A DNA stretch of 64,000 bases from Bog-756 sp963699345 (GCA_963699345.1 CAVOTL010000001.1:310001-374000); one strand, 5' to 3'; positions 35,188 through 44,133 are shown, numbered from the stretch's first letter. The notes: a model not told the origin generated them from the letters alone. A program made the numbers and translations.

Positions 35188-37743
35188 GTGATCCACCTGG
35201 AGGACCTGGTCGCCGCGACGCCGGGCCTGGAGGTGCGCGGGCCGGTGCACGGGGGACGTTACGAGCGCTTCTGCTTCGACTCCCGGCTGGTCGAGCCCGG
35301 CGACCTGTTCGTGGCGGTGCGCACGACCCGGGGTGACGGGCACGACTTCGTGGCCGAGGCGTGGGCCAACGGCGCCGAGGCCGCGCTGGTGGACGACGCG
35401 ACCGGGGTGCCCGAGATGTGTCCGGTGCTGATCGCCGGGGACACGGTGGCCGCCATGGAGGCCTATGGGGCCCACGTGGTGCGGACCTGGTCCCCGCGGG
35501 TGGTGGCCGTGACCGGCACGGTCGGCAAGACCGGAACCAAGGAGCTGGTGGCCGACGTGTTGGCGACCCGCTTCACCGTCTTTCGAACGCCGGGCAACTT
35601 CAGTGGCCGGTTCGGTCTGGCCGTCGCCCTCGGCGGGCTCCGGCCCGAGCACCAGGTGGCGGTGGTGGAGATGGCGACCGGGCACTTCGGCGAGATCGAC
35701 GCCATGTGCGCGATGGCCCCCCCGGAGGTGGCCGTGGTGACGGCCGTCGACGCCGCCCACCTCGTCGCCCTCGGTGACATCGACGGCGTGGCCCGCGAGA
35801 AGGCGTCGCTCCTGCGCCACCTGCCCGCCGACGGGCTGGCCGTGCTCAACGGTGACGACCACCGCGTGCGGGACATGGGCCGGAGCTGCCCCGCCCCGGT
35901 GGTGACCTTCGGCACGGCCGGCGGGTCGGGTGGCAACGACTTCGCGGCCACCGGGATCGCGATGACGGGGTCGGGCACGACCTTCACGTTCCACCACGGT
36001 GGGGAGTCGACGCCGGTGACCGTCCCGCGGCTCGGCGCCGACACCGCGGTGCCGGCGGCGTTGGCCGCCCTGGCCGTGGGCGACCACCTGGGCGTGGACG
36101 TGCCGGCGGCGGTGGCCGCCCTGGGTCGGGCCACCGCCGTCCCCGGACGCCTGGCGCCGCTTCGGGGCCGGGGCGGAAGTCTCGTGCTCGACGACACCTA
36201 CAACGCCGCGCCGCGCTCGATGATCGCCGGCCTGGCGACCCTGGGCAAGCTGCCCGGGCGCCCCCGTATCGCCGTACTGGGCGACATGGCCGAGCTGGGC
36301 GCGGCCAGCGAGGAGGCCCACCGCCAGGTGGGGAGGGTGGCGGCCGGGATCGTCGACCTCCTGGTCACCCAAGGGAACGCCGCCGCCTGGATCGCCGACG
36401 AGGCCCGATCGGCCGGGCTCCCCGACGACCGGATCGCCGTGACGTTCACGGCCGGCGACGCCGCCGCCGAGGTGGTGCCCCACCTCGGCCCCGACACCGT
36501 GGTGCTGGTCAAGGGGAGCTCGCCCTCGCGGATGGAGCGGGTGGTCGAGCGGCTGGTGGACGCCAGCGTCGACCCGTCCGAGACCCTCGTGCGCCAGGAC
36601 CGGGCCTGGAAGTCGCTCACGGTCGTGCAGCCCGACCGGCCGACCTGGCTCGAGGTGGACCTGTCGGCCATCGCCCACAACGTGCGTCGACTGGAGGCCC
36701 GGGCCGCCGGGGCCGACGTCATGGTCGTGCTCAAGGCCGACGCCTACGGACACGGCGCCGTGCAGGTCGCCCACACCGCGCTGCGCAGCGGTGCCACCTG
36801 GCTGGGCGTGGCCTGTGTCCCCGAGGGCCGGGCCCTGCGCCGGGCAGGGATCCGGGCACCCGTCCTGGTGCTCGGCTACACGCCGGGGTGGCAGGCCCGC
36901 GAGGCGATCGCCCTCGACCTGGACCTGGCCGTGTTCGACCTGGACACGGCCCGGGCCTTCGGGACCGCCGCCCGGGCCCTCGATACGACGGCCTCGGTGC
37001 ACGTGAAGGTCGACACCGGCATGCACCGGCTCGGCGTGGCGGCCGTCGCGGCCGCCGGGTTCGTGCGGGAGGCGCAGGAGATCGACGGCGTGGACGTGGT
37101 CGGGCTCTTCACGCACTTCGCCTGCGCCGACGACACCTCGGCCGCCGGGGTGGCCGCCTGCGACGCCCAGCTGGCCGCCTTCGCCCGGGTGCGGTCCGAC
37201 CTCGACGCCACCGGTGACCGACCGCCGATCGTCCACGCCTCGAACAGCGCCGGACTGCTCGTGCGCACCGACGCCACCTTCGATCTGGTCCGGCCGGGGA
37301 TCGCCGTCTACGGCCTGCCGCCGGGCCCTGACGTGCCGGTGCCCGACCTGCGGCCGGCGCTGTCGTGGACGTCGCAGGTGGCCCAGGTCCACGACCTGCC
37401 CGCCGGTGCCTCGGTGGGCTACGGGCACACCTGGACGGCGTCGCGGCCGAGCCGGGTGGCCACGGTCCCGGTGGGGTACGCCGACGGGCTGCGCCGGGCC
37501 CCGGCCACCTGGCGCCACGTGCTGGTGCGGGGCCGACCGGCCCCGCTGGCCGGGAGGGTGTCGATGGATCAGATCTCGGTCGACGTGACCGGTATCGACG
37601 GGGTGCGCCGGGGCGACGAGGTGGTCCTCATCGGGCGGCAGGGCGACGAGAGGCTGCCGGCCACCCTGGTGGCGGAGTGGTTGGGGACTTCACCGTACGA
37701 GGTGGTTTCGGAGATCCTGGCCCGGGTACCACGGGTTCACTGA
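35188..37743 (+). CDS. Fused MurF-like ligase and alanine racemase
   Basis: 851 residues, GTG start 12 bp after the previous stop. Residues 1-about 465 are a MurF-type ligase: DSRLVEPGDLFVAVRTTRGDGHDFV, P-loop VVAVTGTVGKTGTKELVADVL (Gly where the family has Thr after GKT), NFSGRFGLAVALGGL, AREKASLLRHLPADGLAVLN, DDTYNAAPRSMIAGLATLG, VLVKGSSPSRMERVV. Residues about 480-851 are a fold-III PLP alanine racemase: TWLEVDLSAIAHNVRRL, PLP lysine in VVLKADAYGHGAVQVA, KVDTGMHRLG, SNSAGLL, and the catalytic Tyr in SVGYGHTW. It makes D-Ala and adds D-Ala-D-Ala to the UDP-muropeptide. MurF-Alr fusions are known in other phyla. Confidence 0.92.
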   Translation: MIHLEDLVAATPGLEVRGPVHGGRYERFCFDSRLVEPGDLFVAVRTTRGDGHDFVAEAWANGAEAALVDDATGVPEMCPVLIAGDTVAAMEAYGAHVVRTWSPRVVAVTGTVGKTGTKELVADVLATRFTVFRTPGNFSGRFGLAVALGGLRPEHQVAVVEMATGHFGEIDAMCAMAPPEVAVVTAVDAAHLVALGDIDGVAREKASLLRHLPADGLAVLNGDDHRVRDMGRSCPAPVVTFGTAGGSGGNDFAATGIAMTGSGTTFTFHHGGESTPVTVPRLGADTAVPAALAALAVGDHLGVDVPAAVAALGRATAVPGRLAPLRGRGGSLVLDDTYNAAPRSMIAGLATLGKLPGRPRIAVLGDMAELGAASEEAHRQVGRVAAGIVDLLVTQGNAAAWIADEARSAGLPDDRIAVTFTAGDAAAEVVPHLGPDTVVLVKGSSPSRMERVVERLVDASVDPSETLVRQDRAWKSLTVVQPDRPTWLEVDLSAIAHNVRRLEARAAGADVMVVLKADAYGHGAVQVAHTALRSGATWLGVACVPEGRALRRAGIRAPVLVLGYTPGWQAREAIALDLDLAVFDLDTARAFGTAARALDTTASVHVKVDTGMHRLGVAAVAAAGFVREAQEIDGVDVVGLFTHFACADDTSAAGVAACDAQLAAFARVRSDLDATGDRPPIVHASNSAGLLVRTDATFDLVRPGIAVYGLPPGPDVPVPDLRPALSWTSQVAQVHDLPAGASVGYGHTWTASRPSRVATVPVGYADGLRRAPATWRHVLVRGRPAPLAGRVSMDQISVDVTGIDGVRRGDEVVLIGRQGDERLPATLVAEWLGTSPYEVVSEILARVPRVH

Positions 37744-37801
37744 AACGGGTAGTGCGGCGCCGGTGACACGGGCGCCCACTGCGTATACGGTTGCTACGAC
37801 G

Positions 37802-37816
37802 CCCGGTGTCACCGGG
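37802..37816. promoter_or_regulatory. Perfect palindrome upstream of a leader ORF
   Basis: CCCGGTG-T-CACCGGG, 7-bp arms with a single-base centre, just downstream of a GTATAC stretch (about 37782) and upstream of the AGGAGG at 37830. It could be an operator or a small mRNA hairpin for the small HTH gene. Confidence 0.45.
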
Positions 37817-37843
37817 TGGTGCGCTGCGGCAGGAGGTACGGCC

Positions 37844-37891
37844 ATGCAGGTCATCGTGAATGCGGGACGAGCCGGGGCGGGCGTCCGATGA
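37844..37891 (+). CDS. 15-residue leader peptide
   Basis: MQVIVNAGRAGAGVR. The ATG has a near-perfect AGGAGG site (37830-37835) 8 bases upstream, better than most genes here, and the stop overlaps the next start (ATGA at 37888). The downstream gene has no good site of its own, so its translation probably depends on this short frame. Confidence 0.5.
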   Translation: MQVIVNAGRAGAGVR

Positions 37892-38304
37892 CAGTCGACC
37901 ACGGATCCCCCGTCACCGCGGGCTACGGCGGCACGTCGCTCCAGGACGTCACCGCCCACCTCCGGCGGGCCGCCGCCGACGGCATCGAGGAGCTGATCGG
38001 CGCCACCTCGGTGCTCCGCTCGGAACTCAACGTCCACGAGGACACCTGCCGGAAGGTGCTCGACGAGGTGCGGGTCGACCACGAGATCACCGGGGTGCTC
38101 CCCGAGGTCCGGGCCGACAGCTGGCGGGCCGCCGTCACCGATGCCATCCGGGGGTTCGAGGCGGCGCGTCACCGGGTGCGCCTCCTCCTCGTCGCCATCG
38201 AGATCGAGGAGGGCCGCTCCATCGGCGAAGTGGCGCGGAGCTGGGGCGTGTCCCGACAGCTGGCCTCCCGCTGGGTCCAGGAGAGCGCCACGCTGCGCGC
38301 CTGA
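37888..38304 (+). CDS. Small helix-turn-helix protein
   Basis: 138 residues. The C-terminus has a clear HTH, GRSIGEVARSWGVSRQLASRWVQES, and the rest is helical (LQDVTAHLRRAAADGIEELIGATSVLRSEL..) with no ligand domain I can name. It could be a transcription factor or a DNA-packaging protein. Its start overlaps the stop of the leader peptide. Confidence 0.7.
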   Translation: MTVDHGSPVTAGYGGTSLQDVTAHLRRAAADGIEELIGATSVLRSELNVHEDTCRKVLDEVRVDHEITGVLPEVRADSWRAAVTDAIRGFEAARHRVRLLLVAIEIEEGRSIGEVARSWGVSRQLASRWVQESATLRA

Positions 38305-38439
38305 GCCTCCACGCCGCGTGGCCCCGACCCGCTCGGAGGTTGCCGGCGGGTTGCAGTTCGGTCCGGACCGCCGCCGGCGCGGTCGCCGTCGGTAGGGTTG
38401 GGCGGACCGGGACGGGCCCGCGACCGGAGGGTCGACAGC

Positions 38440-38631
38440 GTGACGCGCAAGAAGAAGTTGATCTGGTGGGAGCTGGACGCCGGGCCCGCCGGCGCCGACG
38501 AGGCCCGCCGTCGGGGTGTGCGTGAAGGGTCGGGTCGACGCGCCCTCCCGGACGCCTATCTCGGTCCGGTGACGCTCGGGGACCCCGACCGGACCGCTGG
38601 ACCGGCCGCCGTCGGGGCCCAGGGGGGCTGA
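38440..38631 (+). CDS. Small basic hypothetical protein
   Basis: 63 residues from GTG 38440, preceded by GGAGGG. It begins with a lysine run and WW pair (TRKKKLIWWELDAG) and is otherwise low-complexity. No family recognised. Confidence 0.45.
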   Translation: MTRKKKLIWWELDAGPAGADEARRRGVREGSGRRALPDAYLGPVTLGDPDRTAGPAAVGAQGG

Positions 38632-38675
38632 CCCCCCGATCGGGGCGTGTCCCGGTCGGGGCACCCCGGGACCCG

Positions 38676-38681
38676 TATCCT
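38676..38681 (+). promoter_or_regulatory. Candidate -10 box for leaderless membrane protein gene
   Basis: TATCCT, 7 bases before the ATG at 38689, no ribosome site. Confidence 0.45.
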
Positions 38682-38688
38682 GTGGCCC

Positions 38689-39201
38689 ATGTCCGAGCCC
38701 GTCCTCCCCTCCCCGCGACGCAGTCCCGTGGCCGGCACCGCCCTCGAGCCGCTGCTCGACCGGGTCCACATCGACTTCGTGCCTGCCGACCCCCAGCCGT
38801 CGTGGGTGCGGTGGGCCATCGCCTCGGTCGTGGCCGTCCTCGGCTCGCTGGCGGCCGATGCCGCACTCGTGGCCCTGGGTGAGGCGGTGTTCCCGGGCAC
38901 CAAGCACTTCGTCCACTTCCAGTTCTCGGACTACGGCAAGCTCACCGTGGTCGGCGTGGTCGTGGCCTGCATCGGCTGGCCGGTGGTGACGCGGGTCTCG
39001 TCCCGTCCCCGCTGGGTGTTCCTGCGGGCGGCCGTGGCCGTGACCGTCGTGCTCCTGGTGCCCGACGTCTACATCTGGCACATCGGCGAGTCGCCCCACG
39101 GGGTGCTGGTGCTGATGCTCATGCACGTCGCCATCGCTGTGGTGACGTACAACGCGCTGGTCCGGATCGCTCCGGCCGGGACGCCCCGCGGCGGTGACTG
39201 A
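38689..39201 (+). CDS. Four-helix membrane protein (DUF6069-like)
   Basis: 170 residues. Four hydrophobic segments (WAIASVVAVLGSLAADAALVALG, GKLTVVGVVVACIGWPVVTRV, VFLRAAVAVTVVLLVPDVYI, GVLVLMLMHVAIAVVTYNALVRI). The pattern resembles small actinobacterial DUF6069 proteins; function unknown. It overlaps the next start by 8 bases, so both are probably made together. Confidence 0.65.
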   Translation: MSEPVLPSPRRSPVAGTALEPLLDRVHIDFVPADPQPSWVRWAIASVVAVLGSLAADAALVALGEAVFPGTKHFVHFQFSDYGKLTVVGVVVACIGWPVVTRVSSRPRWVFLRAAVAVTVVLLVPDVYIWHIGESPHGVLVLMLMHVAIAVVTYNALVRIAPAGTPRGGD

Positions 39202-39721
39202 CGCGGAGGGGACACCGGCGCCGCCGCAGGCGGGGGAGCACCCCGCCGCGGTCCACTGGCTGGCCGACTACGTCTACGGCACCATCGCCACCCTCGTGGC
39301 CATCGCCGGCCTGACCTTCGAGACGCACCCGGGCGAGTTGACGACGGCCGCCGTCGTGATCGTCGGTGCCGTCGCCATCTGGTTCGCACACACCCTCTCG
39401 CGCCTGGTGTCGATGCGGTACACCGGGCACCTGACCCTGGGGCCGGGGGACGTGTGGGGAGAGCTCCGTCACTCGTGGTCGATCGTGACCGCCGCGGTCC
39501 CGGCGACCCTCATCTTCATCCTTGCCGCGCTGGGGGTGTGGACGATCCACACCGGCTTCGTGCTGGCGGACGTCGTGGGGGTGGCGTCGTTGGCCGTCGT
39601 GGGCATCGGATCGGCCGGTGGACGGGACCGGCCCCTCGGCCGCCGGATCGCCTACGTGGTCGGGATCGTGCTGGTGGGGGTGGCCATCGTGCTGCTCGAA
39701 GCCGGGGTCCACCTCCTCTGA
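39194..39721 (+). CDS. Membrane protein of unknown function
   Basis: 175 residues from GTG 39194. Four or five hydrophobic segments (YVYGTIATLVAIAGL, TTAAVVIVGAVAIWFAHTLSRLVSMRY, WSIVTAAVPATLIFILAALGVW, IAYVVGIVLVGVAIVLLEAG). No family I can name with confidence. Overlaps the previous gene. Confidence 0.65.
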   Translation: MTDAEGTPAPPQAGEHPAAVHWLADYVYGTIATLVAIAGLTFETHPGELTTAAVVIVGAVAIWFAHTLSRLVSMRYTGHLTLGPGDVWGELRHSWSIVTAAVPATLIFILAALGVWTIHTGFVLADVVGVASLAVVGIGSAGGRDRPLGRRIAYVVGIVLVGVAIVLLEAGVHLL

Positions 39722-39808
39722 GGACGCGCCTGTCGCCACGCCGGGGACGGGTACGGTGGTCGGTGACGCAGTCCGGCGCCCTTCGGCGCCGGAGGGACGG
39801 AGGACGGC

Positions 39809-40150
39809 ATGGACCTCGACGCGGCTGACCAGGCGATCCGATCCCGGCGACGTCCGGATGTCGGCGGAGCGGAGCCTGACGCGACCGACCCGGCGCCGCT
39901 GACCGAGGAGGAGCTGACCGGGCTGGCGCTGGCCGCCGAGCCCGGGCGGCCACCGGCCGACGACGCCGTACCCCTCGCCTCCTACCTCGGCGAGGGCCCC
40001 GGCCTGCTTCCGTCGTGGTACATGCCGTCGCCCATGTCCCGGGTCCGGCCGAGGTGGCGGACACCGGTGGTGCTGGTCATCGTGGCCGCGTTCGTGGCCA
40101 TCGAGGCGTTCGGACTCTGCAGCACCTTCGGGCAGATCGTGCCGGTCTAG
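39809..40150 (+). CDS. Hypothetical protein with one C-terminal membrane helix
   Basis: 113 residues. An acidic N-terminal part (about 1-80, PLTEEELTGLALAAEP) is followed by a single helix, PVVLVIVAAFVAIEAFGL. GGAGG-type sites precede the ATG. No family recognised. Confidence 0.6.
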   Translation: MDLDAADQAIRSRRRPDVGGAEPDATDPAPLTEEELTGLALAAEPGRPPADDAVPLASYLGEGPGLLPSWYMPSPMSRVRPRWRTPVVLVIVAAFVAIEAFGLCSTFGQIVPV

Positions 40151-40176
40151 CCGCCTAGATCTCCCGTAGGGGCAGA

Positions 40177-40191
40177 TTCAGCCACGCTGAA
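40177..40191. promoter_or_regulatory. Inverted repeat in the leader of the LPFTG gene
   Basis: TTCAGC-CAC-GCTGAA, perfect 6-bp arms, in an intergenic stretch of lower GC content that should hold the promoter of the surface protein at 40338. Possible operator or small hairpin. Confidence 0.4.
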
Positions 40192-40337
40192 CGGTTGGTC
40201 CACCACGCTGCGTAAAGGTTCAGTTGCAGGTTGGCCGACTCGCGTGCGGAGCGGCGGATGATGGGTGCACAATGGATTTCGAAGACAGACGGGTCACCCC
40301 GTACCGGCCCCGGGTCGATTCCGGAGGAGAGGGCACC

Positions 40338-40658
40338 ATGAAGCACATGAGCTGGACGAAGCGGATCACCATCAGCAGCGGACTCGCCCTGGCCTCACTG
40401 GTCGCCGTCCCGGCGGCCGCCGGGGCCGCGGGTACCGGGTGCTATCTGGGCTGCACGCCGTCCACCGTGGCCAGTACCAGCGTCCCGCCCCCGAGTTCCA
40501 CGACGCACGGGACCGATCCGGTCCACACGACGGCCCAGGTCAACGGATCGTCGTCGCTGCCCTTCACCGGGGCCGACGTGGGCGAGCTGGCCGTCATCGG
40601 GGCCGGCGCCGTGGCCGTGGGCGTGGTGCTCACCCGCCGCCGTCGCAACGCCGCCTGA
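40338..40658 (+). CDS. Small LPXTG-type surface protein
   Basis: 106 residues. Signal peptide (MKHMSWTKRITISSGLALAS..AAAGAAG), a short Ser/Thr/Pro-rich mature part with two cysteines (GCYLGC), and a sorting signal LPFTG at about 78-82, then a hydrophobic stretch and RRRR tail. GGAGGAG precedes the ATG. It should be linked to the cell wall by the sortase encoded convergently next to it. Confidence 0.85.
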   Translation: MKHMSWTKRITISSGLALASLVAVPAAAGAAGTGCYLGCTPSTVASTSVPPPSSTTHGTDPVHTTAQVNGSSSLPFTGADVGELAVIGAGAVAVGVVLTRRRRNAA

Positions 40659-40742
40659 TCCAGGCCACCCCCTGACGGCCCGACCCCGGGCATCGGCGGG
40701 TCGCGCCCGACCGACGCCGCCGGCGCCCGGTCCGCCCGGGTG

Positions 40743-41637
40743 TCAGTAGCTGGCCGGCAGCAGGGGGGCCAGGGCGCCGAAGAAGACGAACACGACGCAG
40801 AGCCACAGCACCGTCCCGATGCCCACCACCAGGGCGCGGCGTCGGCCCGTCGTGCGGAGCGCCAGCACCCACACGGCCGTGACGATGGCGGCCACGGCCA
40901 CACCCCACAGGATGGCGACCCACCAGTTCCCGCTGACCGGCGCCGGATCCGGGTGGGCGGTGGCCGCCGGGGTGGCGGTGTGGGCGGATGATCCCGAGAG
41001 CACGTCCGAGGTCAGCCGGGCCTGCACCACCAGCCGTTGGGTGGCGCTGTAGCGGGGGTTGCAGGTGGTCAGGGTGAGCGTCGGCAGCACGGTCGCGTCG
41101 GTCACCGACACGTCTGTCGGGGCCACCGCCTGACTGGAGAACACGCGGTACACGAAGTAGCCCTGCACCGTCAGTACGTCGATGTCGTCGCCGGGTACCA
41201 GCTCGTTGAGGTTGTAGAAGGGGTGGAGGTACGTGGTGCGGTGGCCGGCGATGGCCACGTTGCCCGACTCACCCGGCAACGGGGTGCCCGGATAGTGCCC
41301 GGGCCCCGACCGCAGCTGGTCGGCGCCCGTCCCCTCGATCACCATCATCTGCAGGGCGATCTTCGGGATGGAGATGATGCCGACCGGGTTCCCCGATCGA
41401 CGGCGCGGCGATGACCGGGGCCAGGGTGGGTGGCCCGGACGGCACGGACCCGGTGTGCGGTCCCACCGAGGTGTGGCTCCGGCGCTGGGCCGCGGCGAAC
41501 TCCTGGCGCAACTCCGACTGGGCCCGGGCGGTGATCAGGCCGGTACCCCAGAGGAGGTACGGGATGAAGAGCAGCACCAGCACGCCGGCCACGAGGATGA
41601 CGCGCCCGACGGTGACACGGATGGTCGAGAACGACAC
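40743..41637 (-). CDS. Sortase (class E-like), with a frameshift
   Basis: The first frame from GTG 41637 encodes an N-terminal membrane anchor (VGRVILVAGVLVLLFIPYLLW) and a linker to PSIGEP. The rest (VGIISIPKIALQMMVIEGTG..) continues in another frame, joined by one extra G in the CCGGGTTCCCC run at about 41383-41394. The catalytic set is present: AGHRTTY (His), LTLTTCNP (Cys), and NPRYSATQRLVV (Arg). An extra C-terminal membrane helix region follows (WWVAILWGVAVAAIVTAVWVLAL, VLWLCVVFVFFGALAPLL). It should transfer the LPFTG protein onto peptidoglycan. The lesion may be an assembly error. Confidence 0.85.
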
Positions 41638-41800
41638 GCCGAGATGCTACCGGCCCCGCGGCCGCGCTCCAGGTCGGTCACCCGGCTGCACCCCTGGGTG
41701 ACGGACCGCTCCGGTACGATCGCCCCGGTCCGTCCATTGCGCCCGCGGATCCCGGGGAGTCCCCCGGTTCCCGCCTGCGCCAGGAGCATCGAGTGAAACG

Positions 41801-43546
41801 GTGAGCGAATCCACAGGGGGCCGGCGCACCCGCAGGATCGTCGTCGTCGGTGTGGTCGTCATCGTGATCGCCTGGGCCGCCGTGGTCGCCGTCGGCGTCT
41901 GGTCCGCCTACCGTCACGACCAGCGCGGCCTGGCCGCCCTGGAGACGGTACGCGACACCACGGACCCGGCCGCCCTCACCGCCGGTCCCACCGAGGTGAC
42001 CCTGCACGGCGCGTCCGCCGAGTTCGCCGCCGCCCACGGCGACCTCAGCGGGCCGTGGATGGCTCCGGCCACCTGGCTGCCGGTGCTCGGACGCCAACTC
42101 CGGTCGGTGCGGTCGCTGAGCCTGGCCGCCCAGCAGGTGTCGACGGTCGGCGCCACCTTCCTCGGTCAGGTCCACGACGTCCTGGACGCACCTCACGGCG
42201 CCGGGCCCGAACGGGTGGAGTCGCTCCGGCGGTTGTCAGCCCTGTCGTCGTCGGCGGCGCGACAGCTCGACGGCATCGACACCGGCCCCGGCGATGCCCT
42301 GGTCGCCCCCCTCGCCCGTAAGCACGACGAGTTCGTCTCCCAACTCGACGACACCCGCCGCCGCCTGGCCACGGCGGCCACGGTGTCGTCGGTGGTGGCC
42401 ACCATCCTGCAGGGCCCCCAGACCTACCTGGTCCTGGCCGCCAACAACGCCGAGATGCGGGCCGGCTCGGGCGCCTTCCTCGAAGTGGGTACCGCCACGT
42501 CCTCCGACGGCACCGTGCACCTGAACGACCTCGGCCCGTCGGGGGCGCTCGGGCTCCAGCCGGGCCAGGTCGTCGTGACCGGGGAGCTCGAGCGGAACTG
42601 GGGGTGGCTGGAACCCGGCGTCGACTGGCGCACCCTCGGGCTCACCCCGCGGTTCCCCGTCACGGCCGAGCTGGCGTCCCGCATGTGGGAGGCCCGCACC
42701 GGCCAGACGGTCGACGGGGTGCTGGCGATCGACGTCGCCGGCCTCCGCCAGATCATGACGGTCACCGGTCCGGTCCAGGCCGACGGGACGACCGTCGACG
42801 CCTCCAACGTCGAGCAGTACCTGCTCCACGACCAGTACGACGGGTTGACCGACGACGCCACCGCCGACGCCGGCCGCGAGGACGCCCTCGGAGCGATCGC
42901 CGACGACGTCCTGCGCCAGCTCCAGGGCCAGTCGGCCGATCTGCGCGCCCTGGCGACGGCGGTGTCCGGCGCGGTGGCCGGCCGTCACCTGCTGGTGTGG
43001 TCCACCGACCCGGTGACGGAGGCCGCCTGGACGGCGAGCGGCGTGGCGGGCGACCTCCAGCGGTCGTCGCTGGCGGTCAACATCGTGAACCACGGTGGCA
43101 ACAAGCTCGACCAGTACCTGGACGTCGCCGTGCACGTCGCCGTCCGTCCCGAAGGGTCGGACTCGTCGGTCACGCTCACCACCACCGTGGCCAACCGCAC
43201 CCCGGACGGGCAGTCCCAGTTCATCGCCGGCCCCTACCCCGGCCTGCCGATCGCCTACGGCGACTACGAGGGCGTGGTCGCCGACAACCTGCCGGGCGGG
43301 GCCAGGCGGGTCTCCATGACGGGAACGGACCCGCTGTCGGCGCTCGGACCCGACGGGCCGACCGTCGTCGTGGCCGCGCCGCTGACGGTCCGCTGGGGGG
43401 CCACCGCCACCGTGGTGGTCCGGTTCCTGCTGCCCGGCACCCACGGATCGATGACGGTGATCCCGTCGGCCCGCATCCCCGAGGAGCAGTGGTCGGCCGG
43501 GGCGCTGCACTTCACCGACGGCCGGGCGGTCGCCATCTCCTGGTGA
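41801..43546 (+). CDS. DUF4012 membrane-anchored extracellular protein
   Basis: 581 residues. Short basic N-terminus and one membrane helix (RIVVVGVVVIVIAWAAVVAVGVW); the rest is outside. The DUF4012 core is clear: GPQTYLVLAANNAEMRAGSGAFLEVGTATSSDGTVHLND, and VDGVLAIDVAGLRQIMTVTGPV. DUF4012 proteins are common in actinobacterial surface-polysaccharide loci; some resemble LytR-CpsA-Psr partners, but their activity is not established. The ribosome site is weak (AGGAG 16 bases upstream). Confidence 0.85.
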   Translation: MSESTGGRRTRRIVVVGVVVIVIAWAAVVAVGVWSAYRHDQRGLAALETVRDTTDPAALTAGPTEVTLHGASAEFAAAHGDLSGPWMAPATWLPVLGRQLRSVRSLSLAAQQVSTVGATFLGQVHDVLDAPHGAGPERVESLRRLSALSSSAARQLDGIDTGPGDALVAPLARKHDEFVSQLDDTRRRLATAATVSSVVATILQGPQTYLVLAANNAEMRAGSGAFLEVGTATSSDGTVHLNDLGPSGALGLQPGQVVVTGELERNWGWLEPGVDWRTLGLTPRFPVTAELASRMWEARTGQTVDGVLAIDVAGLRQIMTVTGPVQADGTTVDASNVEQYLLHDQYDGLTDDATADAGREDALGAIADDVLRQLQGQSADLRALATAVSGAVAGRHLLVWSTDPVTEAAWTASGVAGDLQRSSLAVNIVNHGGNKLDQYLDVAVHVAVRPEGSDSSVTLTTTVANRTPDGQSQFIAGPYPGLPIAYGDYEGVVADNLPGGARRVSMTGTDPLSALGPDGPTVVVAAPLTVRWGATATVVVRFLLPGTHGSMTVIPSARIPEEQWSAGALHFTDGRAVAISW

Positions 43547-43563
43547 GGGGCGGGTCCCGGCGG

Positions 43564-44070
43564 CTAGGGGTTCCAGACGCCGGTCGCCACCGCGCCGGCC
43601 GGCACGTCGCGGGTCACCACCGCGTTGGCCCCGATCCACGCGCCGTCGCCGATGTGCACCGGGCCGAGGACCTTGGCCCCGGCTCCGATCCGCACGTCGT
43701 CGCCGATGCGCGGCTGGCCGGGCCGGGTGCCGGTGTGGCCCAGCGTCACGCCCTGGTAGATCACCAGGTTGTCGCCGGCCACCACTTCGTGCCCGACCAC
43801 GATGCCGGTGGTGTGACTGATGTTGAGTCCCGGACCGAAGTGGGCGGCCGGATGGATCTCCGCCCCACAGGCGCGGATGCTCCAGGCCTGGAGGAAGAGG
43901 GCCACCGGGCGCAGGCCACGGCTCCAGCACCACGAGCCGGCCCGGTAGCGGACCACGGCCCCGATGCGGGGGTAGAGCGGGAGTCGGGCGATCGCTCCCA
44001 GCAGCACGCGGGCCGGTGGGTCGTCCCAGGTCGCGGTCATGTGTCGGAGATCGTCGACCAGAGGGCCCAT
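43564..44070 (-). CDS. Serine acetyltransferase-like hexapeptide-repeat acyltransferase
   Basis: 168 residues from ATG 44070. A helical N-terminus is followed by left-handed beta-helix repeats: HPAAHFGPGLNISHTTGIVVGHEVVAGDNLVIYQGVTLG, GDDVRIGAGAKVLGPVHIGDGAWIGANAVVTRDVPAG. The HTTGIVVG segment is typical of CysE-type enzymes, but the short N-terminus and the location beside surface-glycan genes suggest sugar O-acetylation instead of cysteine synthesis. ATG 44040 is an alternative start. Confidence 0.82.
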   Translation of the reverse strand: MGPLVDDLRHMTATWDDPPARVLLGAIARLPLYPRIGAVVRYRAGSWCWSRGLRPVALFLQAWSIRACGAEIHPAAHFGPGLNISHTTGIVVGHEVVAGDNLVIYQGVTLGHTGTRPGQPRIGDDVRIGAGAKVLGPVHIGDGAWIGANAVVTRDVPAGAVATGVWNP

Positions 44071-44121
44071 CGCATGGAGTCTTCCACACCGCGATCGCAC
44101 CCTGACCGGGTCGGTCGCCGG

Positions 44122-44127
44122 TAGGGT
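44122..44127 (+). promoter_or_regulatory. Candidate -10 box for leaderless acyltransferase gene
   Basis: TAGGGT, 6 bases before the ATG at 44134, no ribosome site. Confidence 0.45.
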
Positions 44128-44133
44128 ACGGCG

